Below are positions 54,901 to 55,739 of a DNA stretch of 64,000 nucleotides, one piece after another (position 1 is the first letter of the stretch; every line of letters begins with the position of its first letter). The notes under the pieces are model-generated. The model was given only the letters and a program-made list of their open reading frames with translations. It had not been told where the DNA came from and did not search any database. The DNA is from Hanleya hanleyi (taxonomy: Eukaryota > Mollusca > Polyplacophora > Lepidopleurida > Hanleyidae): NCBI GenBank assembly GCA_036873755.1, contig JAVTVY010039241.1, forward strand, positions 62,001-126,000, in the 5' to 3' direction. The position numbers were made by a program, and so were the translations under genes.

Positions 54901-55488
54901 CTGGAGATGAAAACCGTCCCAAAAATCTACAACATTCTTTTGGTCAAGCGGGGATACTTGCCTTAAATTTAAGGAAGTCAAGCTAGACACACAGTGACGA
55001 CAGTTGACGTTGCTTTCTGGAGTTGCGCGTTAATGAAAATAATTCTGACCAGCCCGGATCAGCTAAAGATTCTCATGACTCGGATCTGGTGGTCACATTG
55101 CTATTTGAGTTTAAATAAATTGGAGCTTATGGCGGAAGTCTGCTTAAGGAGAGTATACTTGCTCAAATGTGTTCTATTGACTTATCCTGTGCAAGGGAAA
55201 GTTCAGCATAGACATAAAATGAAAAAAAAAAAAAAATTGAATGGAAAATTGGAAGTTACCGTTTAGTTGACGTTGTTTTATTCGTGGTATTGGTGATGAT
55301 GCCAATACAATTGATTCAGTGAAATAGGACCATTTAATTATTCTATCCTTTTCTTCGGTTGTATTTCAGGAGGAACTGTGCGTATTGCGAATGTAAAAAT
55401 CAACGAGATGCTCGGGGTCGGCATTGTCAGCGTCCCGTGTACTCTCCTTATCCAACTGTGTTTCTTCCTTCACTGCTTTTTCGTATGA
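2005..55488 (+). CDS. Cont: Contactin-family gene, 3' part (15 exons, C-terminal 804 residues)
   Basis: Contactins are extracellular GPI-anchored adhesion proteins with six Ig and four FN3 domains; in protostomes they work at septate junctions and glia with neurexin IV and neuroglian (family knowledge). Exons: 2005-2189, 6626-6898, 9176-9469, 10214-10377, 12186-12312, 15123-15290, 18173-18313, 27926-28020, 35959-36048, 38191-38338, 38957-39084, 46058-46241, 49485-49609, 50679-50853, 55370-55488. Every junction is AG/GT, phases agree throughout, and the coding sum gives 804 residues and a stop. Domain order is half Ig3, Ig4, Ig5, Ig6, FN3-1 to FN3-4, hydrophobic tail. Diagnostic pieces are the Gly-rich VGGGGGK in FN3-2, the FKPTF start of Ig5 and SSDHGRPITGY in FN3-1. 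Sequons are seen at NGT, NAT, NDT, NKS, NSS and NET. The N-terminal part is outside the window. Residue numbers below count from the first whole codon (2006). Confidence 0.93.
2270..3520. repeat. Diverged repeat cluster, left arm of an inverted pair
   Basis: A unit containing a 'cagatacgccagtttgatt' block, a 'tctcgttttgctttgagacag' block and an 'acttagatggaatttctagccatgtcag' block recurs several times with heavy divergence (for example near 2440, 2500, 2745, 2860, 3290, 3360, 3470). The same blocks occur in reverse complement at 4840-5840. No coding capacity is apparent. Confidence 0.6.
4298..4625. mobile_element. MITE with 20-22 bp TIRs and TTAA flanks, copy 1
   Basis: The left end reads CAGGTTAGGGAAAACCTCTC and the right end (to 4624) is its exact reverse complement. 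TTAA lies directly left (4294-4297) and one base right (4626-4629). The 328-bp interior has no open frame of note. A related copy at 37445-37807 shares the ends, the TTAA flanks and an internal 'tctatctaatttgcataa' block. The TTAA target suggests piggyBac-type mobilisation; a TTA target (PIF/Harbinger type) with ACAGG ends is the alternative. Confidence 0.8.
4840..5840. repeat. Diverged repeat cluster, right arm of the inverted pair
   Basis: Recurrent 'caaactggcgtatctgacatgac', 'tctcgaagcaaaatgagaggg' and 'tacccaaggaggattactaa' blocks (near 4970, 5090, 5270, 5390, 5510, 5680, 5760) are the reverse complement of blocks at 2270-3520. The G-rich run at 5350-5370 lies inside it. Confidence 0.6.
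5850..6100. repeat. Degenerate short tandem repeat (about 40-70 bp)
   Basis: Repeated 'gtgtgc..aa.taaaacttacggtgctgaatta.ctaaaa.tgt' variants run through the segment. It is intronic and no protein is indicated. From 6100 to 6625 I see nothing recognisable until the next acceptor. Confidence 0.5.
6626..6898 (+). CDS. Cont: Contactin exon: Ig4 (residues 62-152)
   Basis: The acceptor is ...TCTCATTCCAG and the donor GTAAGT, phase 1 at both ends, so a whole Ig domain sits in one symmetric exon. It shows the first cysteine in LTWRCAAKAVP, the core Trp in YMWYKNG, and the second cysteine in the DNGTYQCSAKNVYG block, with an NGT sequon. The start AKPHFDFPL matches the linker into contactin Ig4. The open frame reaches upstream to 6565 but has no support before the acceptor. 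Confidence 0.93.
7375..7560. repeat. Dispersed repeat, inverted relative to 60440-60560
   Basis: The segment with 'taccatgccatgagatg', 'cgcccacttgtgcctacatg' and 'gccacctggtggcaaaat' is the reverse complement of the sequence at about 60450-60555. Both copies are non-coding. Confidence 0.65.
7560..8960. repeat. Satellite-like tandem repeat, about 190-200 bp unit, roughly seven diverged copies
   Basis: Each copy carries a 'catgttgctcgta' block, a 'cccaattg.tc.aatttatcaaaactgaggg' block, 'cctaa.atcttacgcctattttgaat', and 'agatatgatggtcaaattcaaaatggcg.ccatgtggggtcat'. Copies are recognisable around 7570, 7740, 7900, 8090, 8270, 8440, 8600 and 8770. Divergence is high, so the array is old. No coding sequence is seen. 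Confidence 0.7.
9176..9469 (+). CDS. Cont: Contactin exon: Ig5 (residues 153-250)
   Basis: Acceptor ATATGAAATTGCAG, donor GTGAGT, phase 1 at both ends. The exon opens with FKPTFTK, the conserved start of contactin Ig5, and continues with MVCQPEAAPYPDFTWSKQG (first cysteine and core Trp) and GDYTCTATNSLGS (second cysteine). A sequon (NAT) precedes the first cysteine. Its length and C-x-P-x-AAP-x-P-x-x-WSK signature are the best single-domain evidence for contactin among Ig proteins. Confidence 0.95.
9470..10213. other. Short intron, no feature seen
   Basis: AT-rich sequence between the donor GTGAGT and the acceptor TTTCTTGATAAATAG. The only structure noticed is a short (AAT)-rich run near 9555-9570. 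Confidence 0.6.
10214..10377 (+). CDS. Cont: Contactin exon: first half of Ig6 (residues 251-305)
   Basis: It enters in phase 1 and leaves in phase 0 at the donor GTAATA. It contains the first cysteine in EFLQCVASYEPG and the core YIWNFNGRRIDVDHD, a match to the contactin Ig6 pattern of W-x-F/L-N/D-G-R-x-ID. An NDT sequon lies before the cysteine. The acceptor (GATAAATAG) has a weak pyrimidine tract. The next exon also starts in phase 0 and completes the domain. Confidence 0.92.
10520..11840. mobile_element. Foldback element with about 350-400 bp imperfect inverted arms
   Basis: The left arm (about 10536-10900) carries 'ggaagtgacgtaat', 'ggtcaaaggtcatg', 'gtatacggtataggtgacatcatc' and then repeated 'ccgactgaattctaaagcaaac' units. 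The right arm (about 11385-11790) carries the same blocks in reverse complement and reverse order. The centre (10900-11385) is unrelated, and no transposase-like frame is present. It fills most of the intron between the two Ig6 exons. Exact ends and target duplication were not resolved by eye. Confidence 0.75.
12186..12312 (+). CDS. Cont: Contactin exon: second half of Ig6 (residues 306-347)
   Basis: The acceptor is TTTGTCTATGATAG and the donor GTATGC. It enters in phase 0, matching the preceding exon, and ends in phase 1. It encodes GGLYIRNAQYEHEGVYTC, with the second Ig6 cysteine, then a short C-terminal strand ITVEG leading into FN3-1. The larger open frame at 12169-12375 in another phase is a shadow. 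Confidence 0.92.
12313..13270. other. Intron stretch, nothing recognised
   Basis: AT-rich sequence without exon-like or mobile-element signatures that I can support. Confidence 0.5.
13272..13355 (+). mobile_element. SINE-like fragment (gtgagtgagtgaat...) resembling a molluscan SINE
   Basis: 'gcagtgagtgagtgaat' followed by 'aacgtcgctttcaacaatatttcagctatatcacgacg' resembles a short repeat I know as frequent in gastropod genomes (recall, not searched). An inverted copy lies at 21607-21695 with about the same extent. It is the main hint to the host phylum. Confidence 0.6.
13655..13830 (-). pseudogene. LINE reverse-transcriptase C-terminal fragment
   Basis: On the minus strand, HSQLRLGCSQLKADLFHQH is followed by a Cys/His cluster (CLCGNTNETACHFFFVC). 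This is the usual end of LINE ORF2 proteins, a zinc-knuckle-like region after the RT. The frame stays open to 14000, but the N-terminal part is not RT-like. No catalytic RT motif is present, so this is a dead 5'-truncated fragment. Confidence 0.7.
14520..14825. repeat. 42-bp minisatellite, about seven copies, alternating subtypes
   Basis: The unit is 'ctacccagtagactcaaacaacgacgacaatcagtgtcattg'. Neighbouring copies alternate between gCTACCC and gTTACCC, so the real period is 84 bp. Because 42 is a multiple of three, two plus-strand frames and one minus-strand frame stay open across the array; these frames are by-products, as the array lies in an intron. Confidence 0.92.
15123..15290 (+). CDS. 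Cont: Contactin exon: first half of FN3-1 (residues 348-403)
   Basis: The acceptor is TTTATACATAG and the donor GTTAGT, phase 1 on both sides. It encodes PPGGPAGVYVE, then the B-C region MKLRWTTSSDHGRPITGYLV with the FN3 core Trp, and WRNLVME. The SDHGRPI motif is close to that of protostome contactins. The intron after it interrupts the domain in phase 1, unlike the later FN3 domains. Confidence 0.93.
15505..15652 (+). repeat. 16-bp tandem repeat and tRNA-like fragment
   Basis: About four copies of 'catttgcccttcggat' (15505-15570) are followed by 'ccaatggtttagtgatcttgagttcgattctcgctgag' (about 15600-15650). The latter resembles pol III box A and box B of a tRNA at too short a spacing, so it is a truncated tRNA-derived SINE piece at best. 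Confidence 0.45.
15660..18172. other. Intron stretch, little recognised
   Basis: No domain or element is supportable. The phrase 'gtgacggaattac' recurs at about 16921, 17030 and 17390, hinting at a very old dispersed repeat. Open frames at 15945-16384 and 17436-17744 have no recognisable content. Confidence 0.5.
18173..18313 (+). CDS. Cont: Contactin exon: second half of FN3-1 (residues 404-450)
   Basis: Acceptor TTTGTGCTTTACTTTAG, donor GTGGGT, phase 1 on both sides. It shows the FN3 E-to-G strands: AYVMEGLKPGNSYRFKIWAV and NDFGAGEPS, with the usual L-x-P-x-x-x-Y and N-x-x-G-x-G-x-P/S patterns. Joined to the previous exon it gives one complete FN3 domain of typical length. Confidence 0.93.
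18490..18530 (+). repeat. Solitary unit of the 49-bp repeat
   Basis: 'actacagcctgtccacatgctatcttatgatgttg' matches the array unit at 27142-27730. It lies about 700 bp left of the LTR element. Confidence 0.7.
19206..19490 (+). repeat. 5' LTR
   Basis: 285 bp, TG...CA ends. It contains a TATA-like GTATATTAAG near 19388 and a GAAGCTTGAACTTCGGGAATCTTCG segment able to form a hairpin. About 97% identical to the 3' LTR by hand count. Confidence 0.85.
19492..19505 (+). other. Candidate primer-binding site
   Basis: TGGCGTCTGAAGTC begins one or two bases after the 5' LTR. LTR elements prime from a tRNA whose 3' CCA pairs with TGG here. Which tRNA cannot be said from the window. Confidence 0.55.
19800..20570. 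repeat. Tandem repeat of about 260-280 bp inside the LTR element, three copies
   Basis: Copies are marked by 'ggtatatagccagctg', 'aataaacttggcgtcgctgtatatacagtatta' and 'tgtgttattagtaaggcc' blocks at about 19915, 20190 and 20450. The copies have diverged. Confidence 0.7.
21607..21695 (-). mobile_element. SINE-like fragment inside the LTR element
   Basis: 'ggtgcttagtggttcgtcgtgatatagctgaaatattgttgaaagcgacgtta...cactcgctcactc' is the reverse complement of the fragment at 13272-13355. Confidence 0.6.
22690..23170. repeat. Tandem repeat of about 120-140 bp inside the LTR element, four copies
   Basis: Units begin 'tttcagtgagtttctgaaatggaaaatcactgagag' at about 22695, 22815, 22954 and 23089, followed by 'tttgaatttatttgattggattgtgattg'. 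Each unit start holds a small inverted repeat (cagtga...tcactg). Confidence 0.75.
23819..23908. repeat. Exact 45-bp tandem duplication
   Basis: Two identical 45-bp copies (23819-23863 and 23864-23908) containing 'gggaatgaacagtatgggaa'. The identity contrasts with the older repeats around it, so this is a recent local duplication. Confidence 0.9.
24821..24840 (+). other. Polypurine tract
   Basis: AAAAAGAAAACGGGGAGGGG, broken only by one C, directly abuts the TG of the 3' LTR. This is the expected position for the plus-strand primer. Confidence 0.75.
24841..25125 (+). repeat. 3' LTR
   Basis: 285 bp, the same length as the 5' LTR, TG...CA ends, followed by the target duplicate CAAC. Confidence 0.85.
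25126..25396. other. Intron stretch, nothing recognised
   Basis: About 270 bases between the LTR element and the first flank of the 49-bp array. No similarity noticed. Confidence 0.5.
25397..25440 (+). repeat. 49-bp array, left remnant before the LINE
   Basis: 'gatgtggttacgata' and 'agcctgtccacatgctatcttat' are array units cut off exactly where the LINE tail starts. Confidence 0.8.
25441..27145 (-). mobile_element. 5'-truncated CR1/L2-like LINE with (AAT)n tail
   Basis: On the minus strand, from about 27145 leftward, RT motifs appear in order: PGLDEI, the NYR-type block before ILPCFSKILEKL, LDLSEAFDTVNH, YGVPQGSILG and LFADDAS, the catalytic A/DD box. The C-terminal domain follows (GPRKWNKLPSS) near 25735. 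The frame breaks near 26817 and 27040, so it is inactive. The 3' end is an ATAATAATAATAAT run at 25441-25457. Most of ORF2's 5' part and ORF1 are absent. The clade call is from motif spacing and is moderate. Confidence 0.85.
26256..27043 (-). pseudogene. LINE reverse-transcriptase fragment (frame-broken)
   Basis: Two adjoining open segments (26819-27043 and 26256-26816) carry the fingers and palm of a non-LTR reverse transcriptase, including FADD. A break at about 26817 separates them. A third segment at 25603-25956 carries the C-terminal end. It belongs to the LINE above. Confidence 0.85.
27142..27730 (+). repeat. 49-bp tandem array, about twelve copies
   Basis: The unit is 'tgttgtggttacgatataaactacagcctgtccacatgctatcttatca' with point changes and a few shortened copies (near 27455 and 27600). 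The LINE at 25441-27145 splits it from its left remnant. Confidence 0.92.
27926..28020 (+). CDS. Cont: Contactin exon: start of FN3-2 (residues 451-482)
   Basis: The acceptor is TTGTTTATAATTGCAG and the donor GTAAGA; it enters in phase 1 and ends in phase 0. It encodes APTIAPQNVGGGGGKIGVLT followed by MTWK. The AP-x-x-V-GGGGG stretch before the FN3 core Trp is a hallmark of contactin FN3-2. The exon is locally GC-rich, unlike its surroundings, which helped to find it. Confidence 0.95.
29163..29192. repeat. (GA)n microsatellite
   Basis: About 14 GA units. It creates the spurious frames at 29002-29240. Confidence 0.9.
29360..29860 (+). pseudogene. Possible gag-like region of the DIRS-type element
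   Basis: Broken frames read ELARLLDKPDEDRISSANLY near 29400 and ELDDRPRSLLATEMDF then LVQARRATQLKQSQAG near 29700-29860. Helical, charged content ahead of the RT fits a capsid-like ORF, but I recognise no defined domain. Confidence 0.4.
30065..30680. repeat. Tandem duplication of about 410 bp
   Basis: 'gcggtgct..gg..gtg..atca.gtcattcaa.atgaccacatgaac' through 'ccttgtcagtacgtcggcagtttccctaccacctttatatgtt' at 30070-30270 is repeated with changes at 30475-30660. It lies within the DIRS-type region. Confidence 0.7.
31205..31861 (+). pseudogene. DIRS-type reverse transcriptase and connection region
   Basis: One frame runs from about 31205 to the TAG at 31859 with a single TGA at 31249 inside the first catalytic block (SIDIKDA then stop). 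The second block that normally carries Y-x-DD reads YIFDVV, so both aspartate positions are damaged. The downstream LTSTQDRTLFGHLFVR part is well conserved. Confidence 0.8.
32200..32760 (+). pseudogene. Tyrosine recombinase remnant of the DIRS-type element
   Basis: At 32220-32395 the frame gives ILRALKGLDNQLEPISAAS, then FETAFSLTFALTGRVSKIQA, in which the R of the first catalytic arm is visible in TGRVSKIQA. After a frame change, KNTVASWLSEVIMRFYEHA (32605-32660) and RASATSWILW (32707-32735) match the region around the H-x-x-R motif; a frameshift lies between them. The final tyrosine was not located. Confidence 0.75.
33480..33915. repeat. 59-bp minisatellite, about seven and a half copies
   Basis: The unit is 'aggaatgatggtccgaacccaggaatgatagtcccccgaggcatgatttttcggtatat'. 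It contains an internal duplicate (aggaatga.ngtcc). Copies alternate between TCCTCCGAGG and TCCCCCGAGG, giving a 118-bp higher-order period. All three minus-strand frames are open across it; see rejected calls. Confidence 0.92.
34667..35060. mobile_element. Diverged TTAA-type element (possible relative of the 39786 family)
   Basis: It begins after TTAA at 34663-34666. It shares 'aaaatggcgtttgcatag', 'ctatgaaa...gggc' and 'gtgacgtcatcagggcggccatctt' blocks with copies at 39786-40308 and 51690-52169. The right end is not clear. Confidence 0.4.
35545..35776. mobile_element. Palindrome-rich MITE-like sequence
   Basis: 'gttactggcgccatagccgccagtaac' near 35595-35620 is a near-perfect hairpin. Outer blocks 'ttacagtaacg' (35559) and 'cttactgtaaac' (35740) plus 'tactgtaat' and 'ttacagtaagttactg' form further inverted pairs. 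No coding potential. Confidence 0.6.
35959..36048 (+). CDS. Cont: Contactin exon: middle of FN3-2 (residues 483-512)
   Basis: A 90-bp exon, phase 0 on both sides, acceptor TTTAATTCAG and donor GTATTT. It encodes LNKEDHNGFNVGYNVYWRRK and DWNK, the C and C' strands of FN3-2; contactins have E/D-x-x-NG-x-x-x-GY-x-V at this place. The open frame starting at 35928 in another phase is a shadow. Confidence 0.9.
36049..37440. other. Intron stretch, nothing recognised
   Basis: AT-rich, no exon-like or element signatures noticed. Confidence 0.5.
37445..37807. mobile_element. MITE with TTAA flanks, copy 2
   Basis: TTAA at 37441-37444 and 37808-37811 flank CAGGTTAGGG...ATAACCTGG. Subterminal inverted arms 'aatggaggtaaaaagggtcgttttcgctcaataa' and 'ttattgagcaaaaacgaccttttattacctccatt' fold over about 35 bp. 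Related to 4298-4625. Confidence 0.8.
38191..38338 (+). CDS. Cont: Contactin exon: end of FN3-2 (residues 513-561)
   Basis: The acceptor is TTATGGTTTTAG and the donor GTGAGT; it enters in phase 0 and leaves in phase 1. It encodes the E-to-G strands of FN3-2: NYYLQYEVKVQAVNSIGAGP, with sequons NKS and NSS. The frame with the two preceding exons makes one complete FN3 domain from three exons. Confidence 0.93.
38339..38956. other. Intron, nothing recognised
   Basis: About 620 bases between GTGAGT and the acceptor TTGCTGTTAACAG; no feature seen. Confidence 0.6.
38957..39084 (+). CDS. Cont: Contactin exon: first half of FN3-3 (residues 562-604)
   Basis: The acceptor is TTGCTGTTAACAG and the donor GTAACA; it enters in phase 1 and leaves in phase 0. 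It encodes VNSVTVDGFNETAMQIGWTN (core Trp, NET sequon) and then MKGVLKGYQ, the L-x-GY motif of an FN3 C strand. A foldback element begins only about 33 bp after its donor. Confidence 0.92.
39117..39755. mobile_element. Foldback element, about 640 bp
   Basis: Left-arm blocks 'ttcagatgggtaaatgaccccagagcaggtacggtagaagtgccaaaaataaaat' and 'gtatactcagaaaagtttcaaggcactgag' recur in reverse complement at 39595-39750. An inner pair around 'catatgaagataaacgataat' and 'attatcgtttatcttcatatg' (39399-39419, 39480-39500) extends the fold. Non-coding. Confidence 0.8.
39786..40308. mobile_element. TTAA-flanked non-autonomous element, 523 bp
   Basis: TTAA at 39782-39785 and 40309-40312. The ends CCTTGCCTGGCCTGG and (reverse complement of the right end) CCCTATCTGGGCTGG match at 11 of 15 positions. 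Internal blocks include 'gactttatagcgtatcatattggggtca', 'tagattcaagatggcggc' and a C-rich run. Relatives: 51690-52169, 59408-59798 and, weakly, 34667-35060. Flanks and ends suggest piggyBac-type mobilisation. Confidence 0.7.
40309..41440. other. Intron stretch with a partial repeat
   Basis: 'gtcactgtgacgtcatcaatgcggccatcttggattt' at 40355-40390 echoes the preceding element, so a fragment of a second copy lies here. Nothing else is recognised; the frame at 40595-40861 has no family resemblance. Confidence 0.45.
41445..41632 (+). pseudogene. LINE ORF2 fragment, part 1
   Basis: CKTWHLEVNISESNTMI, then ISEYTYLGYTPQWNFQMAKN, is the region just after the palm of non-LTR reverse transcriptases (W-x-L-x-x-N-x-x-K-T, then YLG). 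Frame and order continue at 44787, so the LINE has been split by 3.1 kb. Confidence 0.75.
41640..43970. other. Intron stretch separating the LINE halves
   Basis: No domain recognised. It includes a perfect hairpin (43729-43778) and several short frames (41682-42053, 42247-42540, 43489-43782) without recognisable content. Confidence 0.5.
43729..43778. repeat. Perfect 23-bp inverted repeat with 4-base loop
   Basis: Arm GAAGGGAACTCCTCCATAATCGC, loop ATCG, then the exact reverse complement. It is followed at once by TGACGTCA (43780-43787), itself a palindrome. Confidence 0.95.
43971..44788. repeat. 34-bp minisatellite, about 24 copies
   Basis: The unit is 'tctacccgtgaacgactataccaatgttacacag', mostly identical from copy to copy, with a few broken copies (about 44135, 44235, 44610, 44665). 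It lies directly against the second LINE half. Confidence 0.95.
44787..45850 (+). pseudogene. LINE ORF2 fragment, part 2, and 3' tail
   Basis: VYKPPLMETITIYGSEIWG at 44804-44860 is the classic post-RT Y-GSEIWG block. FRVSAHNLEIETGRK near 45312-45355 and CNMETEDETQFLITC near 45408-45455 are the C-terminal region with the Cys-rich end. Several frame breaks. The 3' tail is a short 'tcatatcatatcatatta' repeat at about 45829-45848. Confidence 0.8.
45908..46015 (-). mobile_element. 3' end of a retroposon with (AAT)n tail
   Basis: (AAT)n at 45908-45945 followed by 'ctttatttaaacacggtcaaactatc'; read on the minus strand, unique sequence runs into AAATAAAG and then a trinucleotide tail, as in LINE/SINE 3' ends. 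It lies within about 40-110 bp of the next contactin exon. Confidence 0.6.
46058..46241 (+). CDS. Cont: Contactin exon: second half of FN3-3 (residues 605-665)
   Basis: The acceptor is TTTTTTTCCAG and the donor GTAATT; it enters in phase 0 and leaves in phase 1. It encodes VNCFPTPNEGKMRFSYYPPG, a strand with VTFIGLTNGQYYFCDVQV, and RNSAGLGPQSD, the FN3 G-strand turn. Reading on past the donor gives a stop at 46262. The last 48 bases and donor are copied five times downstream. Confidence 0.93.
46283..46680. repeat. Five tandem copies of the upstream exon's 3' end plus splice donor
   Basis: 'gactgggtccgcagagcggcaggatgacctactcgtctaacgatctcggtaagtatctatta' and variants start at 46283, 46360, 46440, 46520 and 46600 (period 77-80 bp); the source is 46194-46270. 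Donor versions in order are GTAATT, GTAATT, GTAAGT, GTAAGT and GAAATT (lost). Confidence 0.92.
46741..46990. repeat. Tandem duplication, about 125 bp
   Basis: 'aacatgaatcacaaaccattaatgaatgattgtcactccgtgatataag...ttattagatgaatgttttt' occurs twice (46743-46864 and 46868-46987) with few differences. Confidence 0.9.
47010..47735. mobile_element. Foldback element with about 290-bp arms
   Basis: The left arm 47017-47300 ('agtttccatcaaatgaaagaccattgc' to 'tgttccaatgtgcatgtttcaccaaaatc') returns in reverse complement at 47353-47732. The right arm carries about 110 extra bases (about 47385-47490) absent from the left. Arms differ at scattered positions. Non-coding. Confidence 0.88.
48030..48092 (-). 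mobile_element. tRNA-like sequence (tRNA-derived SINE head or tRNA pseudogene)
   Basis: On the minus strand 'gatggtctaatggttagagcgtccgct' resembles a box A D-arm and 'cctgggatcgatccc' a box B T-arm, with an anticodon-sized gap. Acceptor ends do not pair convincingly, so it is not called as a functional tRNA. Confidence 0.5.
48100..49484. other. Intron stretch, nothing recognised
   Basis: No exon or element signature supportable; short frames at 48246-48757 lack any known motif. Confidence 0.5.
49485..49609 (+). CDS. Cont: Contactin exon: first half of FN3-4 (residues 666-707)
   Basis: The acceptor is TTTTATCTTTCAG and the donor GTGAGG; it enters in phase 1 and leaves in phase 0. It encodes APIHYPTELAIFSNGPGSVR, then LTYRGV where FN3 domains usually have a Trp, and EEPLVGYK. 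The Trp-to-Tyr change at the core position is a mild oddity; phases and the partner exon still support the domain. Confidence 0.9.
49610..50678. other. Intron, nothing recognised
   Basis: About 1.07 kb with no recognisable element; ends in a good acceptor TTTCTTTCCTCAG. Confidence 0.6.
50679..50853 (+). CDS. Cont: Contactin exon: second half of FN3-4 (residues 708-765)
   Basis: The acceptor is GTTTCTTTCCTCAG and the donor GTAAGT; it enters in phase 0 and leaves in phase 1. It encodes MRYWVANEDIRSATDVACGR, then NSWCVIDGLEENTLYDVRAL and AYSAGGDGKMSP. Two cysteines five residues apart (ACGRNSWCV) may form a local disulfide. This is the last FN3 before the membrane anchor. Confidence 0.93.
50854..51680. 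other. Intron stretch, nothing recognised
   Basis: First part of the last intron; short 'gacgttgaccg' direct repeats at 50970-50990; no coding or element signature. Confidence 0.5.
51690..52169. mobile_element. TTAA-type element, 5' end unclear
   Basis: 'gtgacttgatagcgtatcatgttgggatgg', 'gagcagaggatgggtaaactcaaaatggcgacc', 'gtcatcagagcagccatctt' and a G-rich then C-rich stretch parallel 39786-40308. The right end ATATAGGG is followed by TTAA (52170-52173), as in the other copies. Confidence 0.65.
52979..54177. mobile_element. DNA-transposon-like element with GGGCGGATC ends and internal tandem repeats
   Basis: The left end AAGGGCGGATCCAGCC and the right end (reverse complement AAGGGCGGATCTACGG) form short TIRs. 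GAACAC flanks both sides, nearly abutting, as a candidate target duplication. The interior holds three copies of a unit of about 316 bp beginning 'cacagcccaacaggcgagggtccaggggccgc' at 53026, 53344 and 53658. No transposase frame seen. Confidence 0.7.
54330..54415 (-). mobile_element. tRNA-like sequence (tRNA-derived SINE head or tRNA pseudogene)
   Basis: On the minus strand 'gttagctcaataggttagatgcagc' fits box A and 'gtgagttcgagcccca' fits box B. Acceptor ends do not pair, so a functional tRNA is not claimed. Confidence 0.5.
54420..55369. other. End of the last intron, nothing recognised
   Basis: No feature seen before the acceptor CTTCGGTTGTATTTCAG; the frame at 54994-55266 ends in an A-run and lacks recognisable content. 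Confidence 0.5.
55370..55488 (+). CDS. Cont: Contactin last exon: GPI-type C-terminus (residues 766-804)
   Basis: The acceptor is TTGTATTTCAG, entered in phase 1; TGA lies at 55486-55488. It encodes a short polar linker (RGTVRIANVKINEM), then LGVGIVSVPCTLLIQLCFFL and a few more residues to the stop. A hydrophobic run that reaches the very C-terminus with no cytoplasmic tail is the GPI-attachment pattern and is what contactins have. The cleavage (omega) residue cannot be fixed by eye; N or G around the start of the run is plausible. Confidence 0.88.
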
Positions 55489-55626
55489 TGTTTTATCGAC
55501 GTACCACGTATACTGCATGCTGGTAACATTGAAGCAGAATACTAAAAGACTTCTGTTTGTCGCATTTGAAAGTTACAATTTTACCAATTATCGATTACTC
55601 GCTTCCAAAGATTCCATTTAGTTGTA

Positions 55627-55632
55627 AATAAA
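55627..55632 (+). terminator. Candidate poly(A) signal of the contactin gene
   Basis: AATAAA lies 139 bases after the stop codon in an AT-rich 3' region. Further downstream signals may exist, so the true mRNA end is unknown. Confidence 0.5.
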
Positions 55633-55739
55633 TGTATCCGTATTACGTTATAGAGTATCACCGTTACATATGTAGATCATAGTCATCGTTTAATTAGATT
55701 TGTGTTCAACATAATATAATCCACTTTAAAACATTAACG

